DNA of 64,000 bases from Pseudodesulfovibrio cashew (GTDB lineage Bacteria; Desulfobacterota; Desulfovibrionia; Desulfovibrionales; Desulfovibrionaceae), in contig NZ_CP046400.1 in the NCBI RefSeq assembly GCF_009762795.1, positions 1,589,501 through 1,653,500 on the forward strand, in the 5' to 3' direction. The translations under genes and the position numbers were made by a program. A model generated the notes under the pieces. That model saw nothing but the letters and a program-made list of their open reading frames with translations, was not told where the DNA came from and made no database searches. Of the stretch, positions 37,256-45,802 are shown piece after piece; within the stretch, counting starts at the first letter, position 1; the number at the start of each line of letters is the position of its first letter.

Positions 37256-38083
37256 ATGGACGAGACGGGTAAACTGTGGGTGGTAGCCACCCCTCTGGGC
37301 AATGCGGACGATCTGTCGCCGCGCGCCAGGGCAGTGCTGGAGGACGCGGACGTGGTTCTGGCCGAGGACACCCGCCGGGCCGGACTGCTCTTCAAGCGGC
37401 TGGAGTTGGAGCGCCATGGCCGCCTCATGTCTTTCTTCGAGCACAACGAGGACAAGCGGCTGCCCCGTGTTCTCGAATTTCTGGAGGAGGGCCTTTCCGT
37501 GGCCCTGATCTCCGATGCCGGGACCCCGCTGCTCTCCGACCCCGGCTTTACCCTGGTCCGAGCCTGCCGCGAGCGGAATATCCCGGTCTCGCCCGTGCCC
37601 GGCCCCAGCGCGCCAGTTACCGCGCTTTCGGCCTCGGGGCTGCCGCCGCTGCCCTACACCTTTCTCGGCTTCATGCCGCGCCGCAAGTCTCAGACCGAAA
37701 AGCTGCTCGCCGCCCATCGCGACACCGGGGCCACGCTGGTCCTGTTCGAACGCAAGTCGCGTCTGGAGGGCACCCTGCGTATCGCCGGGGAAGCCCTCGG
37801 CGGACGGGAGTTCTGCGTGGCTCGGGAGCTGACCAAGGAGTACGAGGAGTTCCTGTACGGCTCGTTGGACGCACTGGAGCTATTCGATTGCGACCTGCGC
37901 GGCGAGTTGACGGTTATCATCGGCCCCGGCGGTGGAGAGGGCGAAGTGTCAGAGGACGACCTGGCCCGACTCATCGAAGAGGAACGCGAGGCCGGCGGCA
38001 AGCCCAAGGAGATCGCCCGGCGCGTTGCCGAGCGGGCGCCCGGCTGGACCGCCAAGGAGATTTACGGGCTGATGCGCGATTGA
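37256..38083 (+). CDS. rsmI: 16S rRNA (cytidine1402-2'-O)-methyltransferase
   Basis: SAM-dependent enzyme that 2'-O-methylates C1402 in the decoding centre. 275 residues of the tetrapyrrole-methylase fold. Motifs: LWVVATPLGNADDLSPRA, LAEDTRRAG, LISDAGTPLLSDPG, PVPGPSAPVTALSASGLP and FERKSRL. The C-terminal helical RsmI domain (KEIARRVAERAPGWTAKEIY) is present. It starts directly after the yraN stop and is closed by a strong hairpin terminator. Confidence 0.95.
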   Translation: MDETGKLWVVATPLGNADDLSPRARAVLEDADVVLAEDTRRAGLLFKRLELERHGRLMSFFEHNEDKRLPRVLEFLEEGLSVALISDAGTPLLSDPGFTLVRACRERNIPVSPVPGPSAPVTALSASGLPPLPYTFLGFMPRRKSQTEKLLAAHRDTGATLVLFERKSRLEGTLRIAGEALGGREFCVARELTKEYEEFLYGSLDALELFDCDLRGELTVIIGPGGGEGEVSEDDLARLIEEEREAGGKPKEIARRVAERAPGWTAKEIYGLMRD

Positions 38084-38104
38084 GTTTGCGCCTGCTCAAA
38101 AAGA

Positions 38105-38150
38105 TAACGGACCGGCAACCGGATGATTCCGGTTGCCGGTCCGTTATTTT
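38105..38150 (+). terminator. Terminator after rsmI
   Basis: Perfect 18-bp stem TAACGGACCGGCAACCGG (38105-38122) / 38129-38146 with a six-base loop, followed by TTTT. It can also serve the convergent minus-strand gene at 38189. Confidence 0.9.
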
Positions 38151-38188
38151 CCTCTTTCACGCGGCCGTTGTCGCCGCGTGGGTTCTTC

Positions 38189-38401
38189 CTACATGCGGAA
38201 GCGGTCCCTGTCGAAAAAGGCGTAGAAGGTGGTGCCCGCGTCGCACCAGCGGGGGTAGCGTTTTTCGCAGTGCCTGGTCAGGCGGTGCAGGATGGGCGTC
38301 CAGCGGGCAATGCGCGGACCGACGACGAACTCGGCCTCAAGGATGATGCCAATCAGCACGAACGCCAGCAATACATAAACAAACAACATTTCCATCGACA
38401 T
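38189..38401 (-). CDS. Small membrane protein, hypothetical
   Basis: 70 residues. One hydrophobic segment (about residues 5-27, LFVYVLLAFVLIGIIL) followed by a short basic cytoplasmic tail with two Cys (HCEKRYPRWCDAG). No known family recognised. ATG 38401 has a very good AAGGAGG site eight bases upstream, which supports a real gene despite its size. Divergent from bioB with about 145 bp between starts, so it may share regulatory DNA with the biotin operon. Confidence 0.7.
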   Translation of the reverse strand: MSMEMLFVYVLLAFVLIGIILEAEFVVGPRIARWTPILHRLTRHCEKRYPRWCDAGTTFYAFFDRDRFRM

Positions 38402-38546
38402 GTGTCGGACCTCCTTAGTGATAGGGGTAACTACTGTAGCCTTTTTTGGGGCTTGGTCAACAGGGTTTGCAAATTCTATTTTTCACATACTTCCGGTGGG
38501 TCCGCGGCTGGACAGCCGTGGGCGTGTGTGCTTTGATGCGCTCCTC

Positions 38547-39527
38547 ATGAGTCTCGACGTTATTTCCCGCAAGGTTCTGGACGGGGCCGCGCCCTCCGAT
38601 TCCGACATCCGCTACCTGATCGGCCTGCCCGATGAACGGTTGGGCGAGTTGCTCCGGGCGGCCCACGCCATCCGAACGGCCCATTTCGGCAACCGGATCG
38701 GACTGTGCGCCATCATCAACGCTAAGTCGGGCACCTGTTCCGAGGACTGCGCCTTTTGTGCCCAGTCAGGGCATCACCGGGCCGAGAGCCCCGAGTATCC
38801 GCTCTTGTCGCCAGAGGAGATCGCGGCAGCGGGCGAGGCGGCACGCCGCAATGGCGCGTCTCGATTCGGGATTGTTGCCAGCGGCAAACTGGTGAGCAGC
38901 GCGGACCTGGCCGGTTTCACCGACGCGGTCCGGCGGCTTGCGGCCCTCGGGGTCAAGCCGGACCTCTCTCCTGGCATTCTCGACTGTTCGCAGCTAAAAG
39001 CATTGAAAGTCGCAGGGCTCGCGGGCTATCATCATAATTTGGAAACCTCGGCCTCCTTTTTCCCGAACATCTGTACCACCCATTCCTACGACGAAGATGT
39101 GCGGGCCGTGCGGGCCGGACTGGAAGCGGGCCTGTACGTCTGCTCGGGCGGCATTTTCGGCGTGGGCGAGTCCTGGGACGACCGGGTGGAGCTGGCTCTG
39201 CTGCTCAGGGATCTCGGTGTGCCCTCCGTGCCCATGAATTTTTTGATTCGCATGGTAGGCACCCCGCTGGAAAACCAGGAAGTGCTCACCTCAGGGGAGG
39301 CGCTGAAGATTGTGGCCCTGTACCGTTTTCTCCTGCCGGATCGCGCCCTGCGTATCTGCGGCGGGCGGCTCACGGTGTTCGGCGCGGCGGGAAAGAAGGC
39401 GCTGCTGACCGCAGGAGCCAGCGGACTGATGATCGGCGACTACCTGACCACCCGGGGCGGCGACCCGGAAGGGGACCTGCGCGAGATCGAAGAAGCGGGA
39501 CTTGTCCCGGAGACCATCAAGGCGTAA
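38547..39527 (+). CDS. bioB: Biotin synthase
   Basis: Radical-SAM enzyme that inserts sulfur into dethiobiotin. 326 residues. The radical-SAM cluster ligands are Cys64, Cys68 and Cys71 (GTCSEDCAFCAQ). Family stretches SGHHRAESPEYPLL, HNLETSASFFPNICTTHSYD and SGGIFGVGESWDDR are present, including cluster ligand candidates in ICTTH and YVCSGG. I chose ATG 38547 (MSLDVISRK) although no clear ribosome site precedes it; the longer frame begins with a non-family hydrophobic stretch. First gene of an apparent operon with bioY. Confidence 0.94.
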   Translation: MSLDVISRKVLDGAAPSDSDIRYLIGLPDERLGELLRAAHAIRTAHFGNRIGLCAIINAKSGTCSEDCAFCAQSGHHRAESPEYPLLSPEEIAAAGEAARRNGASRFGIVASGKLVSSADLAGFTDAVRRLAALGVKPDLSPGILDCSQLKALKVAGLAGYHHNLETSASFFPNICTTHSYDEDVRAVRAGLEAGLYVCSGGIFGVGESWDDRVELALLLRDLGVPSVPMNFLIRMVGTPLENQEVLTSGEALKIVALYRFLLPDRALRICGGRLTVFGAAGKKALLTAGASGLMIGDYLTTRGGDPEGDLREIEEAGLVPETIKA

Positions 39528-39540
39528 GAAACCAAAGCAT

Positions 39541-40092
39541 ATGACGAAGAATTCCCTGACCGACCTGCATCTGCTCGTTTGGACCGCGCTCATGGCGGCG
39601 GCCATCGGCGCGGGTGCATACCTCATCGTGCCCATCGGGCCGGTGCCTATTTCCATGCAGCCCTTTTTCATCTTCCTGGCCGGGTACGTGCTCGGCGCCA
39701 GGCGCGGTGCGCTGGCCGTGGGGCTTTACCTGCTGGCCGGAACCATCGGGCTGCCGGTCTTCGCGGGCGGCAAGTCCGGCCTGGGCCATCTGCTGGGCCC
39801 CACCGGAGGCTATCTATTCGGTTTCATGGTCTCTGCCTGGCTGTGCGGCCTGGCAGGCCACCACGAGCGGGTCATCCCCTGGATCAAAGGGCTGGCCTTC
39901 GGCGCGGGGGCACTGCTCACGGCCTATGCCGCAGGCGCGGCCTGGCTCAAGTTCGCCCTGGGCCTGACCTGGTACAAGGCCTGGCTGGCGGGCGTGGTCC
40001 CGTTCATCCCGTGGGACGCCGTCAAGGTCGTCCTCGCCCTGCTCTGCGTCCGCTATCTGGCCAGACACAACCTGTTGCCGGGACAGCGCTAG
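39541..40092 (+). CDS. bioY: Biotin transporter BioY
   Basis: Substrate-binding S component of the biotin ECF importer; 183 residues with about six membrane segments. Signatures PIGPVPISMQPFFIFLAGYVLG, AGTIGLPVFAGGKSG and LLGPTGGYLFGF match BioY. The energising EcfA/EcfT partners are not in the window; BioY can function with shared or no ATPases. It begins 13 bp after bioB, so the cell can both make and import biotin. The next gene (PTS IID) begins 12 bp after its stop. Confidence 0.93.
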   Translation: MTKNSLTDLHLLVWTALMAAAIGAGAYLIVPIGPVPISMQPFFIFLAGYVLGARRGALAVGLYLLAGTIGLPVFAGGKSGLGHLLGPTGGYLFGFMVSAWLCGLAGHHERVIPWIKGLAFGAGALLTAYAAGAAWLKFALGLTWYKAWLAGVVPFIPWDAVKVVLALLCVRYLARHNLLPGQR

Positions 40093-40104
40093 GAACGGAA
40101 CTTC

Positions 40105-40884
40105 ATGTCCATGTCCCTGCCGTCCAGACCGGATTCGCGCACCATGGCGCACATGCGCAGCTTCATGCGCTGTTATCTGGCCGGGGCCGGGTTCAACACG
40201 CGGGGCATGCAGAACATCGGACTCATGTACGCCATGCAGCCTGGACTTTCTTCGGTGCATGACGACCCCAAGGCCCTGAAGACGGCCTACAAGCGGTATG
40301 TCAGCCACTATCAGTCCCATCCGTTCTGGATGCCCTGTCTGGTGGGCATCTACCTGAACGTGGAGGCCGCCATCGCGGCGGGGCGCTTTCCGCCCAAGAT
40401 GTTCGCCAAGGTCAAGGACACCACGGCCTACACCCTGTCGGCAATAGGCGACTCCGTATTCGCGGGCAGCCTGCTGATTTTCTGGGCGCTGCTGACCATC
40501 TGCCTGCTGCTCACCGGGCACGACGCGTCGGCCCTGGCCCTGGGCGTGATTCTCTTTATCGGGCTCCAGGCGTTCCGGGCATATACTTTTGTCCAGGGAC
40601 TGCGCCATGGTTTCAAGGTCCTGGAGCGCCTCAAACGGTGGGACCTGATCAACTGGGGCCGGCGGATAAAATATGTCAACGCGGTGCTGATGGTTTGGCT
40701 TCTGGCTCTGATCTGGCCCAAGCCGCACGTGTGGTGGGAGTGGCTCGTGGGCGTGAGCGCGCTCCTGCTTTTCGGACGATTCGTGCGCATCGGGCTCATG
40801 GCCCGGGTCTTCGCCGCTGCGGCCTTTGTCGTCCTCATCGATTCGTTCCCGCAGTTGGTGCAGTGGATTAATAATGCCCTTTAA
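40105..40884 (+). CDS. PTS system mannose-family IID component
   Basis: 259 residues, recognised as the EIID-Man family (MRCYLAGAGFNTRGMQNIGLMYAMQPGL at the start is typical). The N-terminal part is cytoplasmic; the C-terminal half has several hydrophobic segments. In full mannose-class PTS, IID works with IIC as the membrane sugar channel, fed by IIA/IIB. No IIA, IIB or IIC gene is near here, yet HPr and Enzyme I follow directly. The sugar, if any, is unknown. Overlap-free spacing with bioY (12 bp) and HPr (53 bp) suggests one transcript. Confidence 0.88.
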   Translation: MSMSLPSRPDSRTMAHMRSFMRCYLAGAGFNTRGMQNIGLMYAMQPGLSSVHDDPKALKTAYKRYVSHYQSHPFWMPCLVGIYLNVEAAIAAGRFPPKMFAKVKDTTAYTLSAIGDSVFAGSLLIFWALLTICLLLTGHDASALALGVILFIGLQAFRAYTFVQGLRHGFKVLERLKRWDLINWGRRIKYVNAVLMVWLLALIWPKPHVWWEWLVGVSALLLFGRFVRIGLMARVFAAAAFVVLIDSFPQLVQWINNAL

Positions 40885-40937
40885 CTTGTATTTTTCGGCC
40901 AAAAGGACATATAAACGGCTCCAAGAAGTAGGTATGC

Positions 40938-41243
40938 ATGACGGTTGATACGCAGACCCCGGGTTCCTTCCCGGAAGACATCGAATCCCGGCAGGTGGTG
41001 GTGGCCAATGATCACGGGCTGCATGCCCGTCCCGCCGGCAAGCTGGCCCAGCAGGCCCAGGCCTTCGAGGCCGAGATCCTGCTGGTATACGGCGAGCAGT
41101 CCGTGGACGCCAAGTCCATCCTGGACGTGCTGACCCTGGCAGCGGGCCCCGGCGAGGTGATCGAGATCCGCGCCAGCGGCGACGACGCCGCCGAGGCGGC
41201 CGACGCCCTGGAAACCCTCTTCCGGAACAAGTTCGACGAGTAG
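40938..41243 (+). CDS. Phosphocarrier protein HPr
   Basis: 101 residues. The phospho-accepting histidine is His29 in GLHARPAG; the regulatory-serine region is present as VDAKSILDVL with Ser60 in the position of Ser46 of other HPr proteins, so HPr-kinase control is possible. An N-terminal extension of about 15 residues is unusual but short. It shuttles phosphate from Enzyme I (next gene, four bases downstream) to EII components. Start ATG 40938 has only a weak upstream AAGTAGG site. Confidence 0.93.
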   Translation: MTVDTQTPGSFPEDIESRQVVVANDHGLHARPAGKLAQQAQAFEAEILLVYGEQSVDAKSILDVLTLAAGPGEVIEIRASGDDAAEAADALETLFRNKFDE

Positions 41244-41247
41244 ATAT

Positions 41248-43032
41248 ATGGCGGACAAGATCCTCACCGGCATCCCGGTGGCCACCGGCATAGCCATCGG
41301 AAAGGCGTTTTTCGTCAACCGGAACCACCGCGCGCGGCTGCCCAGGCAGACCGTGACCCTGGACCTCGTTTCAAACGAGGTGCACCTGTTGCAGGACGCC
41401 TTCCACTCCGTGGAGGCCGAACTGTCCGCCACCCGCGAGCATGTGCCGGCCGAGCTCAAGGACTACCGGCTGCTCATCGATACCCACATCCTGATGCTCA
41501 AGGATCCCAAGCTGGCCGGAGCAGCCGAGGAGTACATCAAGTCCCTCGGGCTGAACGCGGCCTGGGCTCTGGAAAAGGCCGTATCCGACCAGGAGGCCGC
41601 CTTCCGCGCCATCAACGACCCCTACATCCGGGAGCGGATGCAGGACGTGCGCGTGGTGGCGGACAAGGTCCTGGCCAAGATTATCGGCGAGGAGACCGAC
41701 CTCGGGGCCATGGAAGGGCGGGCCATCATCATGGCCCACGACCTGACCCCGGCGGACACCGTGGAACTCCAGGTGAACAAGATCATGGGCTTTGCCACGG
41801 TCTGCGGCGGCAAGACCTCGCACACCGGCATCATGGCCCGTTCTCTGGCCATCCCGGCCCTGGTGGGTGTGAACAAGCTGGAGGACAACGTTCACGACGG
41901 CGACCTGGTGGTGCTGGACGGGCTGTCCGGCAAGATCGTGGTCAACCCCACCGAGACGGAGCTGGCCGAGTACAATGAGCGCGCCGCGTATTTCGAGGAG
42001 TACACGCGCAAGATCAAGCGTCATTGCCATCTGCCCGCCGAGACCATCGACGGCTCGCGAGTCCAGGTCCTGGCCAACATCGAGTTGGTGGAGGAGGTCG
42101 CCTCGGTCCTGGACAACGGCGGCGAAGGCGTGGGGCTGTATCGCACGGAGTACGCCTACCTCAACCGCACGGACCTGCCCGGCGAAGAGGAGCTGGCCGA
42201 GAAGTATATCGACCTGGCCTCGATCATGTCGCCGAAAAAGGTGGTCTTCCGTACCCTGGATTTGGGCGCGGACAAGTTCATTTCCTCCTATGGCGAGCTG
42301 GGCGAGACCAACCCCGCCATGGGGCTTCGGGCCATCCGCTTCTGCCTGAAGAACCCGCAGCTGTTCAAGACCCAGCTCCGGGCCATCCTGCGCGCCTCGG
42401 CTCACGGCAAGGTGTCGCTCATGTTTCCCATGATCTCGGGGGTCAAGGAGGTGCGCCAGGCCAAGGCGTGGCTGGCCCAGGCCAAGGCCGAGCTGCGACG
42501 CGAGGGCGTGGAGTACGACCCGGATATGCCCGTGGGCATCATGATCGAGCTTCCCGCCGCGGTGATGATCGCCGAATACCTGGCCTACGAGGTGGATTTC
42601 TTTTCCATCGGCACCAATGATCTGATCCAGTACTCCATCGGCGTGGACCGGACCAACCACCACGTGTCCTATCTGTACCAGCCGTTGCACCCCGCCACGC
42701 TGCGGACCATCAAGCTGGTGGTTGACGCGGCCCACCAGGCGGGCATAGAAGTGTCGCTCTGCGGCGAAGTGGCGTCCGACCCGTTCTGCGTGCCCATCCT
42801 GTTGGGCATGGGTATCGACTCCCTGTCGCTGACGCCCCAGGCTATCCCCGGCATCAAGCGCATCATCCGGCAGACCAACATGCACGACTGCCGCAAGCTG
42901 CTCAAGGAAGTCCTGGAGTGCCGCACGGTCGGACGCATCAATGATCTGGTGATGGACAATATTTTCAAGCACTTTCCGGACGAGGTGACCTTTTTCTCCT
43001 CGCTCCTGGAAAACGACGAAGCGCCTTCCTAG
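41248..43032 (+). CDS. ptsI: Phosphoenolpyruvate-protein phosphotransferase (Enzyme I)
   Basis: Uses PEP to autophosphorylate and then phosphorylates HPr. 594 residues. The phospho-histidine is His192 in GGKTSHTGIMARSLAIPA. The PEP-binding TIM barrel has GVGLYRTEYAYLNR, FRTLDLGADKF and SIGTNDLIQYSIGVDR, and the catalytic Cys region SLCGEVASDP. All are intact. It starts four bases after HPr (tight coupling) and 15 bp before smpB. Confidence 0.95.
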   Translation: MADKILTGIPVATGIAIGKAFFVNRNHRARLPRQTVTLDLVSNEVHLLQDAFHSVEAELSATREHVPAELKDYRLLIDTHILMLKDPKLAGAAEEYIKSLGLNAAWALEKAVSDQEAAFRAINDPYIRERMQDVRVVADKVLAKIIGEETDLGAMEGRAIIMAHDLTPADTVELQVNKIMGFATVCGGKTSHTGIMARSLAIPALVGVNKLEDNVHDGDLVVLDGLSGKIVVNPTETELAEYNERAAYFEEYTRKIKRHCHLPAETIDGSRVQVLANIELVEEVASVLDNGGEGVGLYRTEYAYLNRTDLPGEEELAEKYIDLASIMSPKKVVFRTLDLGADKFISSYGELGETNPAMGLRAIRFCLKNPQLFKTQLRAILRASAHGKVSLMFPMISGVKEVRQAKAWLAQAKAELRREGVEYDPDMPVGIMIELPAAVMIAEYLAYEVDFFSIGTNDLIQYSIGVDRTNHHVSYLYQPLHPATLRTIKLVVDAAHQAGIEVSLCGEVASDPFCVPILLGMGIDSLSLTPQAIPGIKRIIRQTNMHDCRKLLKEVLECRTVGRINDLVMDNIFKHFPDEVTFFSSLLENDEAPS

Positions 43033-43047
43033 GCATCACATACATTC

Positions 43048-43527
43048 ATGGCGAAGAAGAAAAAAAAGAAGGTGTCCCCGGACACCATTGCGGTCAATAA
43101 ACAGGCGCGTCGTCTGTACGAAATCCTGGAAACCTTCGAGGCGGGCATCTCCCTGCTGGGCAGCGAGGTCAAGTCCCTGCGCGGCGGGCAGGTCTCGTTC
43201 AAGGACGGCTATGTGTCGTTTCGCGACGGCTCGGCCTTCCTGATCGGCGTGCATATCGCGCCCTACGAGCAGACCGGCCCCTTTGACCAGCACGAGCCCG
43301 AGCGGCCCCGCCGCCTGCTCCTGCACAAGCGCGAGATCGACCTGCTCCAGGCCAAGTCCGAGCAGAAGGGGCTGACCGTGGTTCCCATGAAGCTCTATTT
43401 CGCCCGGGGCAAGGTCAAGGTCCAGATAGGCCTGGGCCGGGGCAAGAACGTCCACTCCAAGAAGCAGGACCTCAAGGACCGCGACATCGCCCGCGACACC
43501 GCCCGCCAACTGGCCTCGTACAAGTAA
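43048..43527 (+). CDS. smpB: SsrA-binding protein
   Basis: SmpB binds tmRNA and delivers it to stalled ribosomes. 159 residues. The Lys-rich start is followed by [30 protein letters not shown], then [10 protein letters not shown] and [10 protein letters not shown], all typical; the basic C-terminal tail ([13 protein letters not shown]) that mimics the mRNA path is present. No tmRNA gene was found next to it. Co-directional with ptsI (15 bp gap). Confidence 0.96.
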   Translation: MAKKKKKKVSPDTIAVNKQARRLYEILETFEAGISLLGSEVKSLRGGQVSFKDGYVSFRDGSAFLIGVHIAPYEQTGPFDQHEPERPRRLLLHKREIDLLQAKSEQKGLTVVPMKLYFARGKVKVQIGLGRGKNVHSKKQDLKDRDIARDTARQLASYK

Positions 43528-43538
43528 GCGAGCAAGCC

Positions 43539-43997
43539 ATGCTCAGTACCTTCGAGGACCTCGTCAACGCCTGCCTTGGAAGCGGCAAGCATTTCCATCT
43601 GCTCTACGTGTACATGAAGACGGCGGCCATGCCTGCCGGGGATGTGGGACAGGCGCTCTTTCCTGGCCAGGACGTGGCCGGTTTGGATAACCTGTGCACC
43701 ATTCAGTTCGACGCCCATGAGCCGGTCAAGCCCGGGCTGACCTTTGCGGAGATGGTTTCCCACGCCGATTCCTACTGTCCCGACTGGGACGTGGTTTTTG
43801 TTCAAACCGCCCGCAACCGAAGCAACGCTCCGGTCTCGGATGAACAGGCCAAAATCTTTCTGGCCGACATGCGGGAAAAGATTCTGTCCGGCAACTTCCC
43901 GCAGGGCGCGCCCATCTTCGACAAGCAGGGCAACCTCAAGGGCATCCAACGCAGCGCCCCGATCCGCGTCAACGATTCCACGCATCGCGCCCAGTAA
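43539..43997 (+). CDS. Hypothetical protein downstream of smpB
   Basis: 152 residues, no signal peptide, no membrane segment, alpha/beta composition. It begins MLSTFEDLVNACLGSGKHFHLLYVYMKTA, and has a DWDVVFVQTARNRSNAPVSDEQ stretch and a C-terminal GAPIFDKQGNLKGIQRS. No catalytic motif recognised. It starts 11 bp after smpB with a weak ribosome site, so it is probably translated from the same mRNA. Repeat copy B follows it. Confidence 0.75.
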   Translation: MLSTFEDLVNACLGSGKHFHLLYVYMKTAAMPAGDVGQALFPGQDVAGLDNLCTIQFDAHEPVKPGLTFAEMVSHADSYCPDWDVVFVQTARNRSNAPVSDEQAKIFLADMREKILSGNFPQGAPIFDKQGNLKGIQRSAPIRVNDSTHRAQ

Positions 43998-44074
43998 CCC
44001 TGGTCTTTTTCTTCGGTCACCTTCCCGGCTTGTCGCTTCTTGCGGCTAACAAGGACGGAACCAACATCACCTCC

Positions 44075-44193
44075 CCGCCGAAGGCGCGCCAAAAAGTTTA
44101 GGAAGGGAGAGGAGATGGGGGGGCGGGGGAAGGGGAGAGGGGAACCCTTTACAACGGGTTCCCCTCTCCCCTTCCTCCGGCCGCCGGAGGCAT
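44075..44193 (+). repeat. Intergenic repeat element, copy B
   Basis: Head CCGCCGAAGGCGCGCC plus AAAAAGTTTAGGA is base-for-base the same as copy A (9480). The tail GCCGCCGGAGGCAT is also identical. In between, 44128-44147 and 44156-44175 are perfect 20-base inverted repeats (arm starting GGAAGGGGAGAGG). The hairpin arms differ from copy A in sequence but keep the purine/pyrimidine strand bias. Located between a hypothetical gene and the FAD oxidase gene. Confidence 0.88.
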
Positions 44194-44232
44194 ACCATTG
44201 ACTCCACCGCGCACCCCTCGTAAGGGTGTGGC

Positions 44233-45624
44233 ATGTCCGATCTTGCCCAATCCCTGACCGCTGCCCATCGCGCCTTTCTCTCCGAGCTCTTTCCCGGCGA
44301 GGATTGCCTGTTCGCGCCCGAGGAGCGGGCCGCGTTTTCGGCTGACGCCAGCCTGGAGCGCGGTATGCCGTGGGCCGTGGTGCGCCCGGAGCGGCGGGAA
44401 CAGGTGGAGGAGCTGCTGCGCTGGGCCGACCTCGAGCGGGTGGCGATCCTGGGGCGGGGGCGCGGCACCGGCCGCGTGGGCGGCGCAGTGCCCGCGCAGG
44501 GCGGCGTGGTGGTCTCCCTGCTCAAGATGAACCGCATCATCGATGTGAACGAGCGCGACTTCGTGGCCGTGGTCGAGCCGGGCGTGATCGCCGGAGACCT
44601 CCAGACAGCGTGCGCGGCAAAGCGGCTGCTCTACGCACCGGACCCGGCCAGCGTGCGTATTTCCACCATCGGGGGCAATGTCTCCACCTGTGCCGGCGGC
44701 CTGCGGGCCGTGAAATACGGCGTGACCCGCGACTGGGTGCTCGGCGTGGAGGCGGTCCTGCCCGGCGGCAGAGTGCTGCGCGCGGGCGGACGCTCGCACA
44801 AGGACGTGGTCGGCCTGGACCTGACACGGCTTTTTGTGGGCGCGGGCGGCAAGCTCGGCCTGCTGACCGAAATCACGGTGAAATTGCTGCCCCTGCCCGA
44901 AGCCTCGGCCTCGGTGCTCGTTGGTTTTTCCGACCTGGGCGCCTCGCTCTCGGGTGCGCAGGCTGTCTTTCGGGCGGGCGTACTCCCGGCGGCGTGCGAG
45001 TTTATGGACCGCGAGACCTTGCGGGCCGTGCGCCTGATCGGGGCGGACATCCCCTTGGCGGACGGAGCCGAGGGCGCATTGCTTTTTAAATTGGACGGCA
45101 CCGGGCCTGGCGTTGACGCCGAAATCCGGGCGCTGACGGAGGTCCTGAAGCCGCTCGATCCCGCGTCGGTGGAAGTAGGGCGCGGCGAGGCGGAAGAGCG
45201 CCTCTGGTCGGTGCGCCGGTCCATCTCTCCAGCGGCCTACCAGATCGCGCCGGACAAGCTCTCCGAGGATATCGCCGTGCCGCGCGGCAGGGTTGCCGAG
45301 GCCGTAGAACGCGCCCACGCCATCGGGCGGGAGCGCGGGCTTACGATCCTCTGTTTCGGGCATCTGGGCGACGGCAACATCCACGTCAATATTCTGCATG
45401 ACGCCCGACAGGAGGGCGAGGCCGCAAGGGCGGAGCAGGCCAAGGACGCCGTGTTCCGCCTGGCCGTGGAACTGGGCGGCACGATCTCCGGCGAGCACGG
45501 CACCGGCCTGACCAAGGCTTCATTCGTGTCCGAGCAGCTTTCCCCGCTGGCTCTGGAGCTGATGGAGTCCATCAAGCGGACCTTCGACCCCCACGGCATC
45601 ATGAACCCCGGCAAGGGGTGGTAG
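44233..45624 (+). CDS. FAD-linked oxidase (glycolate oxidase GlcD / D-lactate dehydrogenase type)
   Basis: 463 residues of the VAO/PCMH flavoprotein family. The FAD domain has ILGRGRGTGRVGGAVP, GGNVSTCAGGLRAVKYG and VGAGGKLGLLTEITVKLLP. The C-terminal substrate domain ends with LCFGHLGDGNIHVNI and GEHGTGLTK...MNPGKGW, the full GlcD/D-lactate dehydrogenase set. It should oxidise a 2-hydroxy acid (D-lactate or glycolate) and pass electrons to an Fe-S partner. That partner is probably the gene at 48275, but an opposite-strand gene now lies between them. In other Desulfovibrio genomes the two are adjacent (recalled). Confidence 0.92.
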   Translation: MSDLAQSLTAAHRAFLSELFPGEDCLFAPEERAAFSADASLERGMPWAVVRPERREQVEELLRWADLERVAILGRGRGTGRVGGAVPAQGGVVVSLLKMNRIIDVNERDFVAVVEPGVIAGDLQTACAAKRLLYAPDPASVRISTIGGNVSTCAGGLRAVKYGVTRDWVLGVEAVLPGGRVLRAGGRSHKDVVGLDLTRLFVGAGGKLGLLTEITVKLLPLPEASASVLVGFSDLGASLSGAQAVFRAGVLPAACEFMDRETLRAVRLIGADIPLADGAEGALLFKLDGTGPGVDAEIRALTEVLKPLDPASVEVGRGEAEERLWSVRRSISPAAYQIAPDKLSEDIAVPRGRVAEAVERAHAIGRERGLTILCFGHLGDGNIHVNILHDARQEGEAARAEQAKDAVFRLAVELGGTISGEHGTGLTKASFVSEQLSPLALELMESIKRTFDPHGIMNPGKGW

Positions 45625-45670
45625 CCGTGGCGGACTATTACCTTCACCGGATGCTGGCTAAAGATAGATA

Positions 45671-45712
45671 GAAGCCCCGAAGCCATGATGCGGCCTCGGG
45701 GCTTCCGTTTTT
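45671..45712 (+). terminator. Terminator after the FAD oxidase gene
   Basis: Stem GAAGCCCCGA (45671-45680) / TCGGGGCTTC (45696-45705) with an inner GCC/GGC extension, then CGTTTTT. Directional for the plus strand; the convergent gene at 45803 has no T-run on its side. Confidence 0.88.
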
Positions 45713-45802
45713 GCGGATCGTTTCCCGGTCACAGCGTCAAGACTGAGGCTGTTCGCATGTGAGCAGACCTTTCTTTTGACGGTGAGGACAGGAGTGCGGC
45801 AT

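Noticed and set aside
38402-38546. A BirA operator before bioB
   Set aside because: Only one half-like site (GGTTTGCAA, 38464-38472) is visible and the partner half is missing at the required distance.
43998-44232. An ssrA (tmRNA) gene next to smpB
   Set aside because: The gap is only about 230 bp and is filled largely by repeat copy B; no tmRNA ends seen.
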